A model generated the notes under the pieces. The model saw only the letters and a program-made list of their open reading frames with translations. It was not told the DNA's origin and did not search any database. From CAYGLF01 sp964350945 (lineage in GTDB: Bacteria > Chlamydiota > Chlamydiia > Chlamydiales > JAAZZY01), in the NCBI GenBank assembly GCA_964350945.1, contig CAYGLF010000001.1:186001-250000 (forward strand): a stretch of 64,000 nt of DNA, written 5' to 3'. The position numbers and the translations under genes were made by a program. Positions 8,053-16,670 of the stretch are shown in pieces; position 1 is the stretch's first letter; the number at the start of each line of letters is the position of its first letter.

Positions 8053-8934
8053 ATGAGGCATGTACAACCCATCTTAACTATGATTATTGACGGAAAAAAA
8101 ATAGCTCAAGAAATATTAGATTATGTTCATGGTCAGGTAAACTCTTTAAAGGGAAAACGCCTGCCAGGCTTAGCTTTTGTTTTAGTAGGCGACCATGCCC
8201 CTTCTAGGCTGTATGTCAAAATGAAGGAACGCGCTTGTCAAAAAGTGGGACTGATTACAAAAGGCCACTATCTGAAGCAAGATGTCGAGCAATCAACTGT
8301 TTTAGCGCTTATCGACAAACTGAACCAAGACCCCTCTATTGATGGAATTTTAGTGCAGATGCCACTTCCAGAAAAACTGAACTTGCAAAAGATTGTAGAA
8401 TCGATTGATCCTAAAAAAGATGTCGATGGGCTACATCCCTTTAATGTTGGACGTCTACTACAAGGATACACTCCTTATTTTATCCCATGCACTCCTCTTG
8501 GAATTCAGCAATTACTTATAAAATCAAAGATTCCAATTGCAGGACAACATATCGTTATTATGGGAAGAAGCAATTTGGTAGGAAAACCCTTAGCAGCTCT
8601 TTTGATACAAAAAAATAACCATGCGAATGCAACTGTGACTCTCGTGCACTCAAAAACTCCCCGCCTAGAACAGATCACTTCTCAGGCAGATATTTTGGTT
8701 GCGGCAATGGGGGTCGCTGAATTTGTTACAGTGCCTATGGTTAAAAAGGGTGCAACCATAATTGATGTCGGCATCAATCGACTTGATAAAAAATTAGTTG
8801 GAGATGTTGCATTTGAAAGCGTCCGCTCTCACTGCAAGCATATTTCTCCGGTTCCTGGAGGAGTTGGGCCTATGACTATTGCGATGCTCATTTCTAATAC
8901 ACTAAAAAGCTATCAACAACGCGAGGATATTTAA
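8053..8934 (+). CDS. folD: Bifunctional methylenetetrahydrofolate dehydrogenase/cyclohydrolase
   Basis: The 293-residue FolD oxidises and hydrolyses methylene-tetrahydrofolate to 10-formyl-tetrahydrofolate, the formyl donor for initiator tRNA. Diagnostic motifs are SRLYVKMKERAC with the catalytic Tyr and Lys, DGILVQMPLP, KDVDGLHPFNVGRL, PCTPLGI, the dinucleotide motif GRSNLVGKPLAALL and PVPGGVGPMTIAML. The ATG at 8053 has an AGGA six bases upstream; a second Met at 8080 lacks one, although it would give the more usual family N-terminus. The gene converges on the next minus-strand gene with a 4-bp overlap. The folD-smpB-dnaN-recF neighbourhood matches C. trachomatis CT078-CT074. Confidence 0.97.
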   Translation: MRHVQPILTMIIDGKKIAQEILDYVHGQVNSLKGKRLPGLAFVLVGDHAPSRLYVKMKERACQKVGLITKGHYLKQDVEQSTVLALIDKLNQDPSIDGILVQMPLPEKLNLQKIVESIDPKKDVDGLHPFNVGRLLQGYTPYFIPCTPLGIQQLLIKSKIPIAGQHIVIMGRSNLVGKPLAALLIQKNNHANATVTLVHSKTPRLEQITSQADILVAAMGVAEFVTVPMVKKGATIIDVGINRLDKKLVGDVAFESVRSHCKHISPVPGGVGPMTIAMLISNTLKSYQQREDI

Positions 8935-10382
8935 CACAGTGTATCACGACCAAAGGGAAGAAGCTTAAAACAGTCTTGTTGGTTACAAACACCAACCTCT
9001 ACCATACCGACTTCAAAAAGTCTTTGCATAATCACATAACTCATAAACTGCATTTCTTCTGGATTATATTTTGGAATGCGATAGCTCCAGTTAGGCCCTT
9101 CTTTGTGGAGAGTCACAGCCCCACTTTGGCCTATTGAACAAATAGCACCTTCTAAGAATTTGTCGATCATAAACCAACCTTCAACTTCAATGCGCTCCAA
9201 AGTTTTTTCAGCTTCTCTCACATTTTTTTCAGTGTCTAGGTTTGGATCAAAACCCATTTGTAAGGTGCGATTTTGCGGGTGCCTGTATAGATAGAGAGCT
9301 TTATCTTCAAGTTCCATATTGAGCCAATGAGCTGCTTGATGGTGGGGTGAGAGTTTTTCGTCATTACGGACTGTAAGCTCTAGGCGGGTCAGACGAGAAG
9401 CCAGTCTGCTAAAGTAGTGCTGCCACTGCATCAGCTTGTCTTTTTTCAAAGGACCCATCCCACAACCTACCACCAGCTGACTTAATATATCCTCTTCAAA
9501 AAGAAAATCATTCTCACTGGCAGATGGCTTTAGGGGAAGTGGTTTATGTACAATCTCTTCAAGGAGATAAGCCATGTCTTTTATAAACTGAAAGGGCTTA
9601 GTCGTTTTTCGATCGATTGTCTGCTTAGAATCTATTGGCTTGGGCGCATGTGATTGCTTGAACTTTAAAAACTCAGCCCACTCGTGGAAAGGAACAATCA
9701 CTTCAACATACTGATCGCCTTGTTTGATATATTTTAAACAACAGACAAAGCTAAATTCTAAATGGAGCATGTATTCTTCAAAGAGCTCTCGGTTCAATCC
9801 GTAGGTTTCAATAACCTCTCTAGTTTCCAATTGAAGATCTTTAGAAGCAAAAAGCTCTGAAACAATTCCTGCCATCACAGGCTCTGTTAAGTTCAGTTCT
9901 AGTAAATACCTCTCATAGATATGGGGAGTTTTAAAATAGCGCTCTACCATCGACTCAAAAATATTATTCGAAGAGCGAGGTACAGCATACCAAACCGGTA
10001 GTACATGGATGGGAACCTTGCGTAAAATTCCCTGGATATAATTCATATTAGGCTTAAAATCTTCGTCGAACTTCATTACCTGATAGTCGTAATACTTACG
10101 CATGTCTTTATCAATGACAATGGCATCTTTTTCTATCGTAAATAAACCTGTTGGCTCTATTTTTTTCAAAAGGACATTCAACTCACTCGCGGTGACATCC
10201 AGGTTCTTAGCTAGTTTGGCTAAGGGAATACGAATAGACCCGTATAAAATTTCTTCGAGTAGTTCAATATCCTGGGATACAAACTGAGACATAAACGAGC
10301 GATTTTTAATGTCCATTTCATAATCATAGTCAGTAAGATTGATCTTATTTTTGCGACTGACACTCAAATCTAACATAATCAC
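8931..10382 (-). CDS. Unrecognised 483-residue protein with possible winged-helix N-terminus
   Basis: I do not recognise this protein. It is soluble, acidic to neutral, with no signal peptide or membrane helix. Residues about 40-100 (LLEEILYGSIRIPLAKLAKNL, read as two parts: LLEEILYGSIR and PLAKLAKNLDVTASELNVLL) look like a helix-turn-helix or winged-helix element, followed by GLFTIEKDAIVIDKDMRKYY. A cluster of aromatic and charged residues follows. Its start overlaps the smpB stop by 4 bp, so it is translated with smpB. In C. trachomatis a different gene occupies this place between smpB and folD. A DNA-binding or regulatory role is only a guess. Confidence 0.6.
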   Translation of the reverse strand: MIMLDLSVSRKNKINLTDYDYEMDIKNRSFMSQFVSQDIELLEEILYGSIRIPLAKLAKNLDVTASELNVLLKKIEPTGLFTIEKDAIVIDKDMRKYYDYQVMKFDEDFKPNMNYIQGILRKVPIHVLPVWYAVPRSSNNIFESMVERYFKTPHIYERYLLELNLTEPVMAGIVSELFASKDLQLETREVIETYGLNRELFEEYMLHLEFSFVCCLKYIKQGDQYVEVIVPFHEWAEFLKFKQSHAPKPIDSKQTIDRKTTKPFQFIKDMAYLLEEIVHKPLPLKPSASENDFLFEEDILSQLVVGCGMGPLKKDKLMQWQHYFSRLASRLTRLELTVRNDEKLSPHHQAAHWLNMELEDKALYLYRHPQNRTLQMGFDPNLDTEKNVREAEKTLERIEVEGWFMIDKFLEGAICSIGQSGAVTLHKEGPNWSYRIPKYNPEEMQFMSYVIMQRLFEVGMVEVGVCNQQDCFKLLPFGRDTLC

Positions 10383-10837
10383 ATCTCTCTTAATTCTCGT
10401 TGCAAGGAGCGTTTTGCCTCTTGCGATTTTAGTTTCTCTCTTTTATCAAAGGCCTTTAGACCTTTTCCAGTGCCTATCAATAGCTTGATCTTTCCCGCCT
10501 TTAAATACATCGATAAAGGGACTAATGCATACCCCTTCTCTGAGGCACTCCCTTTTAGACGCAAGATTTCATTTTTGTGCATGAGCAACTTGCGCTCTCT
10601 TCTCTCTTCGTGGTTTTGCAAATTACCATACTTATAATGAGCAATATGCGACCCTACTAGCCATAATTCGTTCTTCTTGACCTTTATGTAGCTCTCTTTT
10701 AGGTTTCCTCCATTGTCTCTTAGAGACTTAACCTCGGTCCCCAGGAGGGATAGCCCCGCTTCAAACGTCTCGAGAATCTCATAATGGTGGGAAGCTGCTC
10801 GGTTACTAACCAGTTCGTTATTTCTTTTTGCAGCCAT
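10379..10837 (-). CDS. smpB: SsrA-binding protein SmpB
   Basis: The 152-residue protein binds tmRNA and is needed for rescue of stalled ribosomes. Recognisable elements are NRAASHHYEILETFEAG near the start, LLGTEVKSLRDNGGNLKESY, HIAHYKYGN, ILRLKG and the basic C-terminal tail KGLKAFDKREKLKSQEAKR. Length is standard. It is divergent from dnaN and followed directly, with a 4-bp overlap, by the 483-residue gene. The smpB-dnaN-recF arrangement is shared with Chlamydia. Confidence 0.97.
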   Translation of the reverse strand: MAAKRNNELVSNRAASHHYEILETFEAGLSLLGTEVKSLRDNGGNLKESYIKVKKNELWLVGSHIAHYKYGNLQNHEERRERKLLMHKNEILRLKGSASEKGYALVPLSMYLKAGKIKLLIGTGKGLKAFDKREKLKSQEAKRSLQRELREM

Positions 10838-10921
10838 TTTCCTTACCTCAAGAATCTTTCAGTATAAGTGTAATTCCTAAAATTGTCCAGGTTAAACAAT
10901 TTTTTAAATCAAGACAATTTC

Positions 10922-10951
10922 TTGACAACCCACCCTGAATTAAAGTATGTT
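10922..10951 (+). promoter_or_regulatory. Predicted sigma-70 promoter for dnaN
   Basis: A perfect TTGACA -35 box at 10922-10927 and a TATGTT -10 box at 10946-10951 are separated by 18 bp. Transcription would start near 10958, giving a short leader before the dnaN ATG at 10985. The promoter supports the choice of 10985 over the upstream in-frame start at 10883. Confidence 0.6.
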
Positions 10952-10984
10952 TGCGGCAAAAATACAGTACTTGGAGTTCTCTCT

Positions 10985-12088
10985 ATGAAATTTGTCGTCC
11001 CTAAAGAAACCCTCTCTCAACTGATTACAAACATTCAAAATGTCGTCAGCCACAAACCTTCAATCCCTATTTTATCCAATTTTTTAATTGTCGCTTCTGA
11101 TGGAATGCTTACTGTTACAGCCACAGATCTCACAGTAGGAATCCGCTGCCATGGAAACGCGCAAATCGAAGAAGAAGGGGCAATTACTCTCCCCGCTAAG
11201 CGCTTTTTCCAGCTGACCAAGGAACTGACAGCCCCCTCTCTAGAAATCAGCTCTGAAGACGGAGAAATTTCCGAGGTAGTGGCTGGTTCCTCCCATTTTA
11301 AGTTTCATGGAATACATCGCCGTGATTTCCCCGATTTACCCGATCTAAAGTCAGCTCCCGCATTCAATATTGACCAAAAAACACTCAAAGAGATGCTCTT
11401 TAAGACTGCTTTTGCAGCTTCTAAAGAAGACAGCCGTTATGTCCTTACAGGTGTTTTATTGAAAATAGAGAACCAGACGGCCCTTTTTGTAGGGGCAGAT
11501 GGCAAAAGGCTTGCAGAAGCTAGAGCAAAACTTGAAATTGACCCCTCTTTGGACGGTGAGTACATCATCCCTCTAAAAGCAGTCGAAGAAATCTACAAAT
11601 CGCTATCAGAAAAAGGGGTAGCAAAACTCTTTTTAATGCCCGATAAGATTGCTATCGAGATGGACAAAACAGTGATTGTTACCAAGTTGCTTTCAGGAAC
11701 CTATCCAGACTTTAAGCGGATTATCCCGGAAAAACTTGAAATTTCACTCACCTTGCACCGAGAAGAGCTCATTTCGCTTTTAAGACAGGTTTCCCTTTTC
11801 ACTGATGAAGAAAACCAATCAGCACGGTTCTTGTTTCATGAAGGATCGCTTAGTCTCAAAGCCAACCATTCATATATCGGAGAAGGTCAGGTTGCAATGC
11901 CAGTAAACTATCATCAAGAGCCTTTTTCAATTGCCTTCAACCCCAACATTTTTCTAGACATTTTACGCCATAGTCGCAGCGAGGTGATTCAACTGGGTTT
12001 AAATGATGCCTACAACCCAGGCGTTGTGACCGATGAATCAACCGCTCGCTTTGTAATCATGCCGATGAGACTCAATGATGAGTCATGA
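10985..12088 (+). CDS. dnaN: DNA polymerase III beta subunit (sliding clamp)
   Basis: The product is the ring-shaped processivity clamp that holds DNA polymerase III on DNA. I use the ATG at 10985, which gives 367 residues, the usual length, and has GGAG eight bases upstream. The reading frame stays open to 10883 but that stretch contains the promoter. Clamp features include LSNFLIVASDGMLTVTATDL, LPAKRFFQLTKEL, LTGVLLKI, VGADGKRLAEA, and the C-terminus VTDESTARFVIMPMRL that forms the peptide-binding pocket. The stop overlaps recF by 4 bp. Confidence 0.97.
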   Translation: MKFVVPKETLSQLITNIQNVVSHKPSIPILSNFLIVASDGMLTVTATDLTVGIRCHGNAQIEEEGAITLPAKRFFQLTKELTAPSLEISSEDGEISEVVAGSSHFKFHGIHRRDFPDLPDLKSAPAFNIDQKTLKEMLFKTAFAASKEDSRYVLTGVLLKIENQTALFVGADGKRLAEARAKLEIDPSLDGEYIIPLKAVEEIYKSLSEKGVAKLFLMPDKIAIEMDKTVIVTKLLSGTYPDFKRIIPEKLEISLTLHREELISLLRQVSLFTDEENQSARFLFHEGSLSLKANHSYIGEGQVAMPVNYHQEPFSIAFNPNIFLDILRHSRSEVIQLGLNDAYNPGVVTDESTARFVIMPMRLNDES

Positions 12089-13173
12089 CCTACTTAAGGA
12101 CCCTTCGACTTCAAAACTTTCGTAATTACCAAGACGAGACTCTAGAATTCTCCCCTCATATCAACTTTTTTGTAGGTAAAAATGGTGAGGGGAAAACAAA
12201 TTGCTTAGAGGCAATTGCCTTAATGATTTCAGGAAAATCATTTAGAACTCCTTATCTCAAGGAATTAATACAGCATTCTCAAAAATCATTTTTTATCCAA
12301 AGCCACTTTGTAAAAAATGACATTGAGCAGTCCCTCTCAATTTACTATTCACCAGAAAAAAAACAGATCCTCCACAATGCAACGACCTACCCTAGCTTTT
12401 TGCCCTTGATAGGATTGGTACAGGGGGTCTTCTTCGCAGGATTTCAAGATGAGCTTATTAAAGGGTCCCCCCAAATTAGAAGGCGGTTTTTAGACTTGCA
12501 AAATGCGCAAATAGATCCTCTATATCTACATCATTTAAAACATTTTCAAAAAGCTCTGAAAGAGCGCAATTTTTTGCTAAAACAAAAAGCATTTCAGACT
12601 CTACCGATCTTTGAAGAACTGATGAGCAAAAGTATCCCCTACATAATTGCTAAGCGACTCTCAACCCTCCATGAGATTGAAACAAATTTACAAAAAATTC
12701 ACCAAGAGCTTAGCTCTTTACAAGATGTTGTGAATCTGCAATACAAGTCCCCTTTTTTACTTCCACAAAATACACTTCCCGACATTGATTTTTGCAATCA
12801 ACTCTTTGCGAAAAATCGCACCAAAGATCAGCTTGTTAAACATACCCAACTAGGTCCTCACAAGGATGAAGTGGGAGTGTATCTCAAAGGAGAAAGTGCT
12901 AAAAAGTTTGCCTCTGAGGGGCAAATACAGACCGTTCTGATGGCTATTTACCTGGCTGAATACTTTCGACTGGAAAAAAAGATCGGGCAACCCCCTCTTT
13001 TTTGCTTAGATGATTTAGGCCAAAATTTAGACCCAAGCAGATTAAACCGTTTGCTGCTGCAGATTGAATCAATGGGGCAGGTCTTTATTACCTTACCAGA
13101 AATGCCAAACTACCATTTTTCTAAACCGGTAAAAATATTTAGAATTGAAAATGGATCTGCAAAGCTATGCTAA
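12085..13173 (+). CDS. recF: DNA replication and repair protein RecF
   Basis: The 362-residue RecF is an ABC/SMC-like ATPase that helps load RecA at gapped DNA. The Walker A motif VGKNGEGKTNCLEAI lies at about residues 30-44. The signature region is LGPHKDEVGVYL followed by SEGQIQTVLMAIYLAE, and the Walker B equivalent is FCLDDLGQNLDPSR. The N-terminal LRLQNFRNY is the classic family start. Its ATG overlaps the dnaN stop, so the two are cotranscribed. It converges on the next gene with stop codons overlapping by 4 bp. Confidence 0.97.
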   Translation: MTYLRTLRLQNFRNYQDETLEFSPHINFFVGKNGEGKTNCLEAIALMISGKSFRTPYLKELIQHSQKSFFIQSHFVKNDIEQSLSIYYSPEKKQILHNATTYPSFLPLIGLVQGVFFAGFQDELIKGSPQIRRRFLDLQNAQIDPLYLHHLKHFQKALKERNFLLKQKAFQTLPIFEELMSKSIPYIIAKRLSTLHEIETNLQKIHQELSSLQDVVNLQYKSPFLLPQNTLPDIDFCNQLFAKNRTKDQLVKHTQLGPHKDEVGVYLKGESAKKFASEGQIQTVLMAIYLAEYFRLEKKIGQPPLFCLDDLGQNLDPSRLNRLLLQIESMGQVFITLPEMPNYHFSKPVKIFRIENGSAKLC

Positions 13174-14501
13174 GCTTTTTTTGCCTTAAATGACTGATCG
13201 AGCTCAGGGATTTTTATGTTATAAAGGCTAAATCCAAAAACAGTGGTATCTTCTAGTTTTTCATATTTCCAAAAGTTAGTTCGGTACACAGCCGTTAGTA
13301 GGATAACTGAGGACACCCCCATCAAAACTCCTGCTCCTAGCGGCGATGCTAACGCTACTAAAACTCCAATAGTTCCAACTAGAGCTCCTGCCATTTTAAG
13401 AGCGGTTAAAGCTAGATTTTTCATCAAGCTGAGGCGGTATGACTTTAAAAGTTGACCAACTTTTTCACAGGCCTCATTTTTCGCAGCCTGATCGCCACCA
13501 ATCAAGTCTCTGGTGAAGGTCTCAAACTTAGAGATTCCACCATTTTTTTCTAAAAACAGGTCTTTAATTTCTTTGGCCATGTTTGGGCCTACTCGACGAG
13601 CTAGACGCTTATATTTTTTAAGCTGTAAATTTTGTATGGCTGTTGAAATTTTGTTTTGCTGCTCTAACTCACACTCAATATCTTGATATTTATCCTGTAT
13701 TTTTCTTTCTTCAGCTGGAGTCAGAATAAGCTGCGCTTTAAAATCTTTCAGAGATTCTATATATTTTTCCGTTTCACTAGTGCTCTTATTGAAAATCTTT
13801 TTGATACGATCTAAAGATCTTAAAATTCTACGAAGAGAAACGAACTGGATGGCTCCATAGACCGCAAAAGCTCCAGCTCCTAAACAAGATGATGTCACCG
13901 TAATTGCTCCAGCTGCAATGCTCGATACGACAAATTTTGTCTTATACAAGACGTAAGCAGTGATGCCCAATAAAGAAGAGCTTAAGTTTAGTGTTGAAGA
14001 GGTCGTATTCGCTGCATGATCACGAACTCCCTCATAATCTTTGATCCAATAAGACTTAAAAGCTCTACGTGTGTCTTCATACATACTGTAGATAGAAAGA
14101 ACTACATTAGCAACCCCAAATATAATACCGAAGTTTTGTTTAAATGATCTCAAAAAATCTTTAGCACCTTGAACTCTTTTCATAATAGCGTTGGCGGTCT
14201 CAACTACAAATGAGGAGCATCCCTCTAATGTTGTGATGGTCGAAGTCACCGTTAATACTCTTGTAAGAGTCTGCGGCTCCACATATTTTTCGATAGGACT
14301 TGCACTATCTACTCTAACAGCACTGTCTTCGACGGGGTCAAGATCCTTATTATATTTAGAACTAGAATCCAAAATCACCCAATCAGTTTTCTTACCCTCT
14401 TTATCAAGGAAGTCCATTTCAAGCTCGCGATTCACAATAGCTTTAGCCTGCGTCTGAACCGAGTCAACAACCCTAAAATCTGTAAATTTGCTAAAAGTCA
14501 T
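13170..14501 (-). CDS. Membrane protein with paired hydrophobic domains, Inc-like candidate
   Basis: I do not recognise this 443-residue protein by family. It has no signal peptide; hydrophobic helices lie at about residues 124-141, 172-188 and 190-222, and another glycine- and alanine-rich bilobed hydrophobic pair lies near residues 370-412 (LVGTIGVLVALASPLGAG then VLMGVSSVILLTAV). A charged, coiled-coil-prone stretch separates them. Closely spaced hairpin helices are the known mark of chlamydial inclusion membrane (Inc) proteins secreted by type III secretion. That assignment is inference from topology. The gene stands alone between recF and adk on the opposite strand. Confidence 0.6.
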   Translation of the reverse strand: MTFSKFTDFRVVDSVQTQAKAIVNRELEMDFLDKEGKKTDWVILDSSSKYNKDLDPVEDSAVRVDSASPIEKYVEPQTLTRVLTVTSTITTLEGCSSFVVETANAIMKRVQGAKDFLRSFKQNFGIIFGVANVVLSIYSMYEDTRRAFKSYWIKDYEGVRDHAANTTSSTLNLSSSLLGITAYVLYKTKFVVSSIAAGAITVTSSCLGAGAFAVYGAIQFVSLRRILRSLDRIKKIFNKSTSETEKYIESLKDFKAQLILTPAEERKIQDKYQDIECELEQQNKISTAIQNLQLKKYKRLARRVGPNMAKEIKDLFLEKNGGISKFETFTRDLIGGDQAAKNEACEKVGQLLKSYRLSLMKNLALTALKMAGALVGTIGVLVALASPLGAGVLMGVSSVILLTAVYRTNFWKYEKLEDTTVFGFSLYNIKIPELDQSFKAKKA

Positions 14502-14623
14502 TTTCTAAATGCTTGTTAAAGTTTTTTTTTAATCTTTTCAATTAATCAACTATTTTGTACATATGGGCCTAATACCTATGAACCTTTTGTACTCCAACTT
14601 TATTATAGCAAATATCGATTAAA

Positions 14624-15259
14624 ATGTCAAAAAATAGATCCATTATTCCTCCTATAGAAGGTAAATGTAGCTCCATACTTCTTTTTGGCCCCCCAGGGGC
14701 TGGAAAAGGCACTTTAGGCAAGTTTTTAAGTAGTGTCGGCAGCCATTTTCACCTCTCCTCAGGAGATATTTTCCGCAGCCTCCCTATTGACTCGCCTGCA
14801 GGAAAGATCTTCCACCAATACGCCCTAAAAGGGGCTCTCGTTCCCGATGAGGTTACGATTGAGATCTGGTACTACTACGTCTCAGGGCTTATTGCTACCA
14901 ACCAGTACTACCCTAAAGAGCAGCTTTTATTGCTCGACGGCATCCCTCGAACGGAGAGTCAAGTAAATATTTTAAAAAATCACATAGATGTCAAAAAAAT
15001 TATTGTCTTAGATATCCAAAATCCAGAGCTGCTTTTTAGACGACTTGAGAAAAGAGCGCTAGTAGAACGTAGACAAGACGACCTGGACCCCAAGGTCTTT
15101 AAAAAAAGAATGCAGGTGTACCAGGAGGAGACGAGCCATGTACTAAGCCTCTATCCTGAAAAAAACATTGTTCGATTTGACGCAGAACTTAAGCCCTTAG
15201 AGGTCCTAAGAGATGTACTGATGAAGCTGTCTGGTATTTTAGTGGGGAAATCGGAGTAG
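14624..15259 (+). CDS. adk: Adenylate kinase
   Basis: The 211-residue protein interconverts ATP, ADP and AMP. It starts its fold with the P-loop LLFGPPGAGKGTLGKFL at about residues 19-35, then HLSSGDIFR in the AMP-binding part, DGIPRTESQ (normally DGFPRT) and a short LID containing RRQDDLDPKVFKKRM with its conserved Arg and Asp pair. The LID is of the short, zinc-free kind. The gene's last nine bases overlap the 3' end of the opposing tRNA-Pro gene, so its final codons are constrained by the tRNA acceptor stem. Confidence 0.92.
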   Translation: MSKNRSIIPPIEGKCSSILLFGPPGAGKGTLGKFLSSVGSHFHLSSGDIFRSLPIDSPAGKIFHQYALKGALVPDEVTIEIWYYYVSGLIATNQYYPKEQLLLLDGIPRTESQVNILKNHIDVKKIIVLDIQNPELLFRRLEKRALVERRQDDLDPKVFKKRMQVYQEETSHVLSLYPEKNIVRFDAELKPLEVLRDVLMKLSGILVGKSE

Positions 15260-15325
15260 AGGGATTCGAACCCCCGACCTACTGCTCCCAAAGCAGCCGC
15301 GCTAGCCAAGCTGCGCTATACTCCG
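15251..15325 (-). tRNA. tRNA-Pro (anticodon UGG)
   Basis: A 75-base cloverleaf reads on the minus strand. The seven-base acceptor arms CGGAGTA and TACTCCG pair perfectly, the anticodon loop TTTGGGA gives anticodon UGG, and the T arm contains GGTTCGAATCC. The discriminator is A and no CCA is encoded. The 3' end overlaps the end of adk on the other strand by nine bases. Confidence 0.95.
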
Positions 15326-15452
15326 AAAATGTGAGATATTTTATACCAACAACGATTTATTATTTCAATGACAAATATTGAAGCTCCCATATAAACATTA
15401 AAAACTCGTTAAATAATTACTTTAAAAATCTGCAATTGCTAAATTTTAGAAT

Positions 15453-15485
15453 AAAAAAAAACACTTCAAAACTAAGCTTGAAGTG
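15453..15485 (-). terminator. Rho-independent terminator of the 57-residue coiled-coil gene
   Basis: The arms CACTTCA (15462-15468) and TGAAGTG (15479-15485) form a hairpin, which can be extended by flanking pairs. On the minus strand it is followed by a run of nine T residues at 15461-15453. It lies 30 bp beyond the stop of the upstream minus-strand gene. Confidence 0.75.
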
Positions 15486-15515
15486 CTTTTAAAAACGCTA
15501 TTTTAAAAAATCTTT

Positions 15516-15689
15516 TTACAAGGAATTATTTAATAATAAAACCTCTTCCAAAGAGCCTTTAAGACTTTCGATTCCCTCAGAAAATCCGAAATCGATTAAA
15601 AGTTGGTTGATATACCCAAGCTCTGTCTCTAAATGATCAACTTGACTCTCTAAATTAGCTATTTTTGCAGTTAAATTCTTATTACTCAT
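15516..15689 (-). CDS. Short coiled-coil hypothetical protein
   Basis: This is a 57-residue protein of unknown function. The sequence is almost entirely one amphipathic helix with heptad-spaced Leu/Ile (AKIANLESQVDHLETELGYI), similar in style to a leucine zipper. The ATG at 15689 is preferred over one five codons upstream because a GGAG lies eight bases before it and actually overlaps the upstream ATG. It ends in a good terminator. The gene upstream on the same strand, also coiled-coil, is separated from it by a perfect palindrome. Confidence 0.6.
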   Translation of the reverse strand: MSNKNLTAKIANLESQVDHLETELGYINQLLIDFGFSEGIESLKGSLEEVLLLNNSL

Positions 15690-15748
15690 TATTATTATCT
15701 CCACTATTATATATTATAGAGTTACTACACTGCAGATTATATTAATAA

Positions 15749-15780
15749 TAGTTAATTAAATCAATAGATTTAATTAACTA
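15749..15780. repeat. Perfect 14-bp inverted repeat with 4-bp centre
   Basis: The arms TAGTTAATTAAATC (15749-15762) and GATTTAATTAACTA (15767-15780) are perfect reverse complements around the four bases AATA. The right arm contains the stop codon of the 156-residue minus-strand gene. There is no T-run on either side, so it is not a standard terminator. It may be an mRNA end-stabilising hairpin or a protein-binding site in front of the 57-residue gene. Confidence 0.7.
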
Positions 15781-16248
15781 TCCCGCCATTGTATTTAACA
15801 AAATACTCATTTCATTCTCAGAGATAGGAAAACTTTTAAAACCAGCTAGTAAACCACACTCCTCACGGCAAATAGCATCAGTCATTTTCTCCTCTAACAA
15901 GACGATTTCCCCCCAAATTCCACGGGGGTCAACCTTGCTTATACGTCTCTTTTTAAGAGCATTACGGAATTTTTTCATCGATGAGAGGTCAAGCGTAAGC
16001 ATTTTTAGATGCCGATCGAGCTCCATCTGTTCAATTTTCACTTTTAGGGAATATTCGAGCTTTTGAACTCGAACCCTTTGCGTCAATATTTTTCTTGAAA
16101 AATTAGCTCCATTTAAAGCCTCTTCTAAAATACTTTGAATTTCATAGAGCTGGTGAAGCTCCTCTAAGAAACGTTGACGATGTGACTCTCTTTCAAAATC
16201 AGAGATTTCATTTAACTGACTCGGAAAACAATCTTGAAACATGCTCAT
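15778..16248 (-). CDS. Helical hypothetical protein
   Basis: The 156-residue product is unrecognised. It is predicted to be largely alpha-helical and charged, with heptad-like stretches around residues 25-95 (HQLYEIQSILEEAL, QKLEYSLKVKIEQMELDRH) and no signal or membrane segment. The ATG at 16248 is preceded by a strong AGGAGGA site. It is followed by the short coiled-coil gene on the same strand. An adaptor or secretion-chaperone role would fit the size and helical nature but nothing in the sequence proves it. Confidence 0.6.
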   Translation of the reverse strand: MSMFQDCFPSQLNEISDFERESHRQRFLEELHQLYEIQSILEEALNGANFSRKILTQRVRVQKLEYSLKVKIEQMELDRHLKMLTLDLSSMKKFRNALKKRRISKVDPRGIWGEIVLLEEKMTDAICREECGLLAGFKSFPISENEMSILLNTMAG

Positions 16249-16339
16249 ACTTTCCTCCTCGCAGGTGTTAAGTATAACAAATATTTAATTAAAAATCAAT
16301 TCAACTCTTTTTTTTAGGAGTCTATAAAAAAGTGTATAC

Positions 16340-16368
16340 TTGAATTTTATTGATCAAAAATTTATTAT
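16340..16368 (+). promoter_or_regulatory. Predicted sigma-70 promoter for the ferredoxin gene
   Basis: A TTGAAT -35 box at 16340-16345 and a TATTAT -10 box at 16363-16368 are spaced by 17 bp. Transcription would begin about 25 bp before the ferredoxin ATG at 16401. Confidence 0.6.
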
Positions 16369-16400
16369 TTGCAATCTAAAATAATGTTGAGTTGAAACAA

Positions 16401-16664
16401 ATGCCTAAATTAATATTCGAAGATTCCTCTGAAGAATTTGAATTACCCGAAGAAAGCCCTATTGTAGAGCCTTGTGAAAGTGCCGGAGTTCCTTTTGCTT
16501 GCACTGAAGGTGTTTGTGGAACTTGTGTCATCGAAGTTAAAGAAGGCATGGAAAATCTTTCTGAGTTCACTCAAGAAGAAGAAGATTTTTTAGGTGAACT
16601 CGAATGCGAGCGACTTGCGTGCCAATGCAAAATCAAAAAAGGAGTGGTGAAGGTTTCCTTCTAA
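16401..16664 (+). CDS. 2Fe-2S ferredoxin
   Basis: Starting at the ATG at 16401 gives an 87-residue ferredoxin of the plant/adrenodoxin fold. The cluster ligands are Cys34, Cys39 and Cys42 in CTEGVCGTC and Cys74 in RLACQ; Cys25 and Cys76 are extra. It probably carries electrons for Fe-S or other redox enzymes in the cytoplasm. An upstream in-frame TTG at 16392 is a weaker start. Six bases separate it from the Fe-S carrier fusion downstream, so the pair is likely one transcript. Chlamydia also carries a small ferredoxin gene in the sucAB region. Confidence 0.92.
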   Translation: MPKLIFEDSSEEFELPEESPIVEPCESAGVPFACTEGVCGTCVIEVKEGMENLSEFTQEEEDFLGELECERLACQCKIKKGVVKVSF

Positions 16665-16670
16665 TTTTTT

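Noticed and set aside
10883..10984. A 34-residue extension of dnaN.
   Set aside because: The stretch contains a TTGACA/TATGTT promoter, and the ATG at 10985 gives the standard clamp length.
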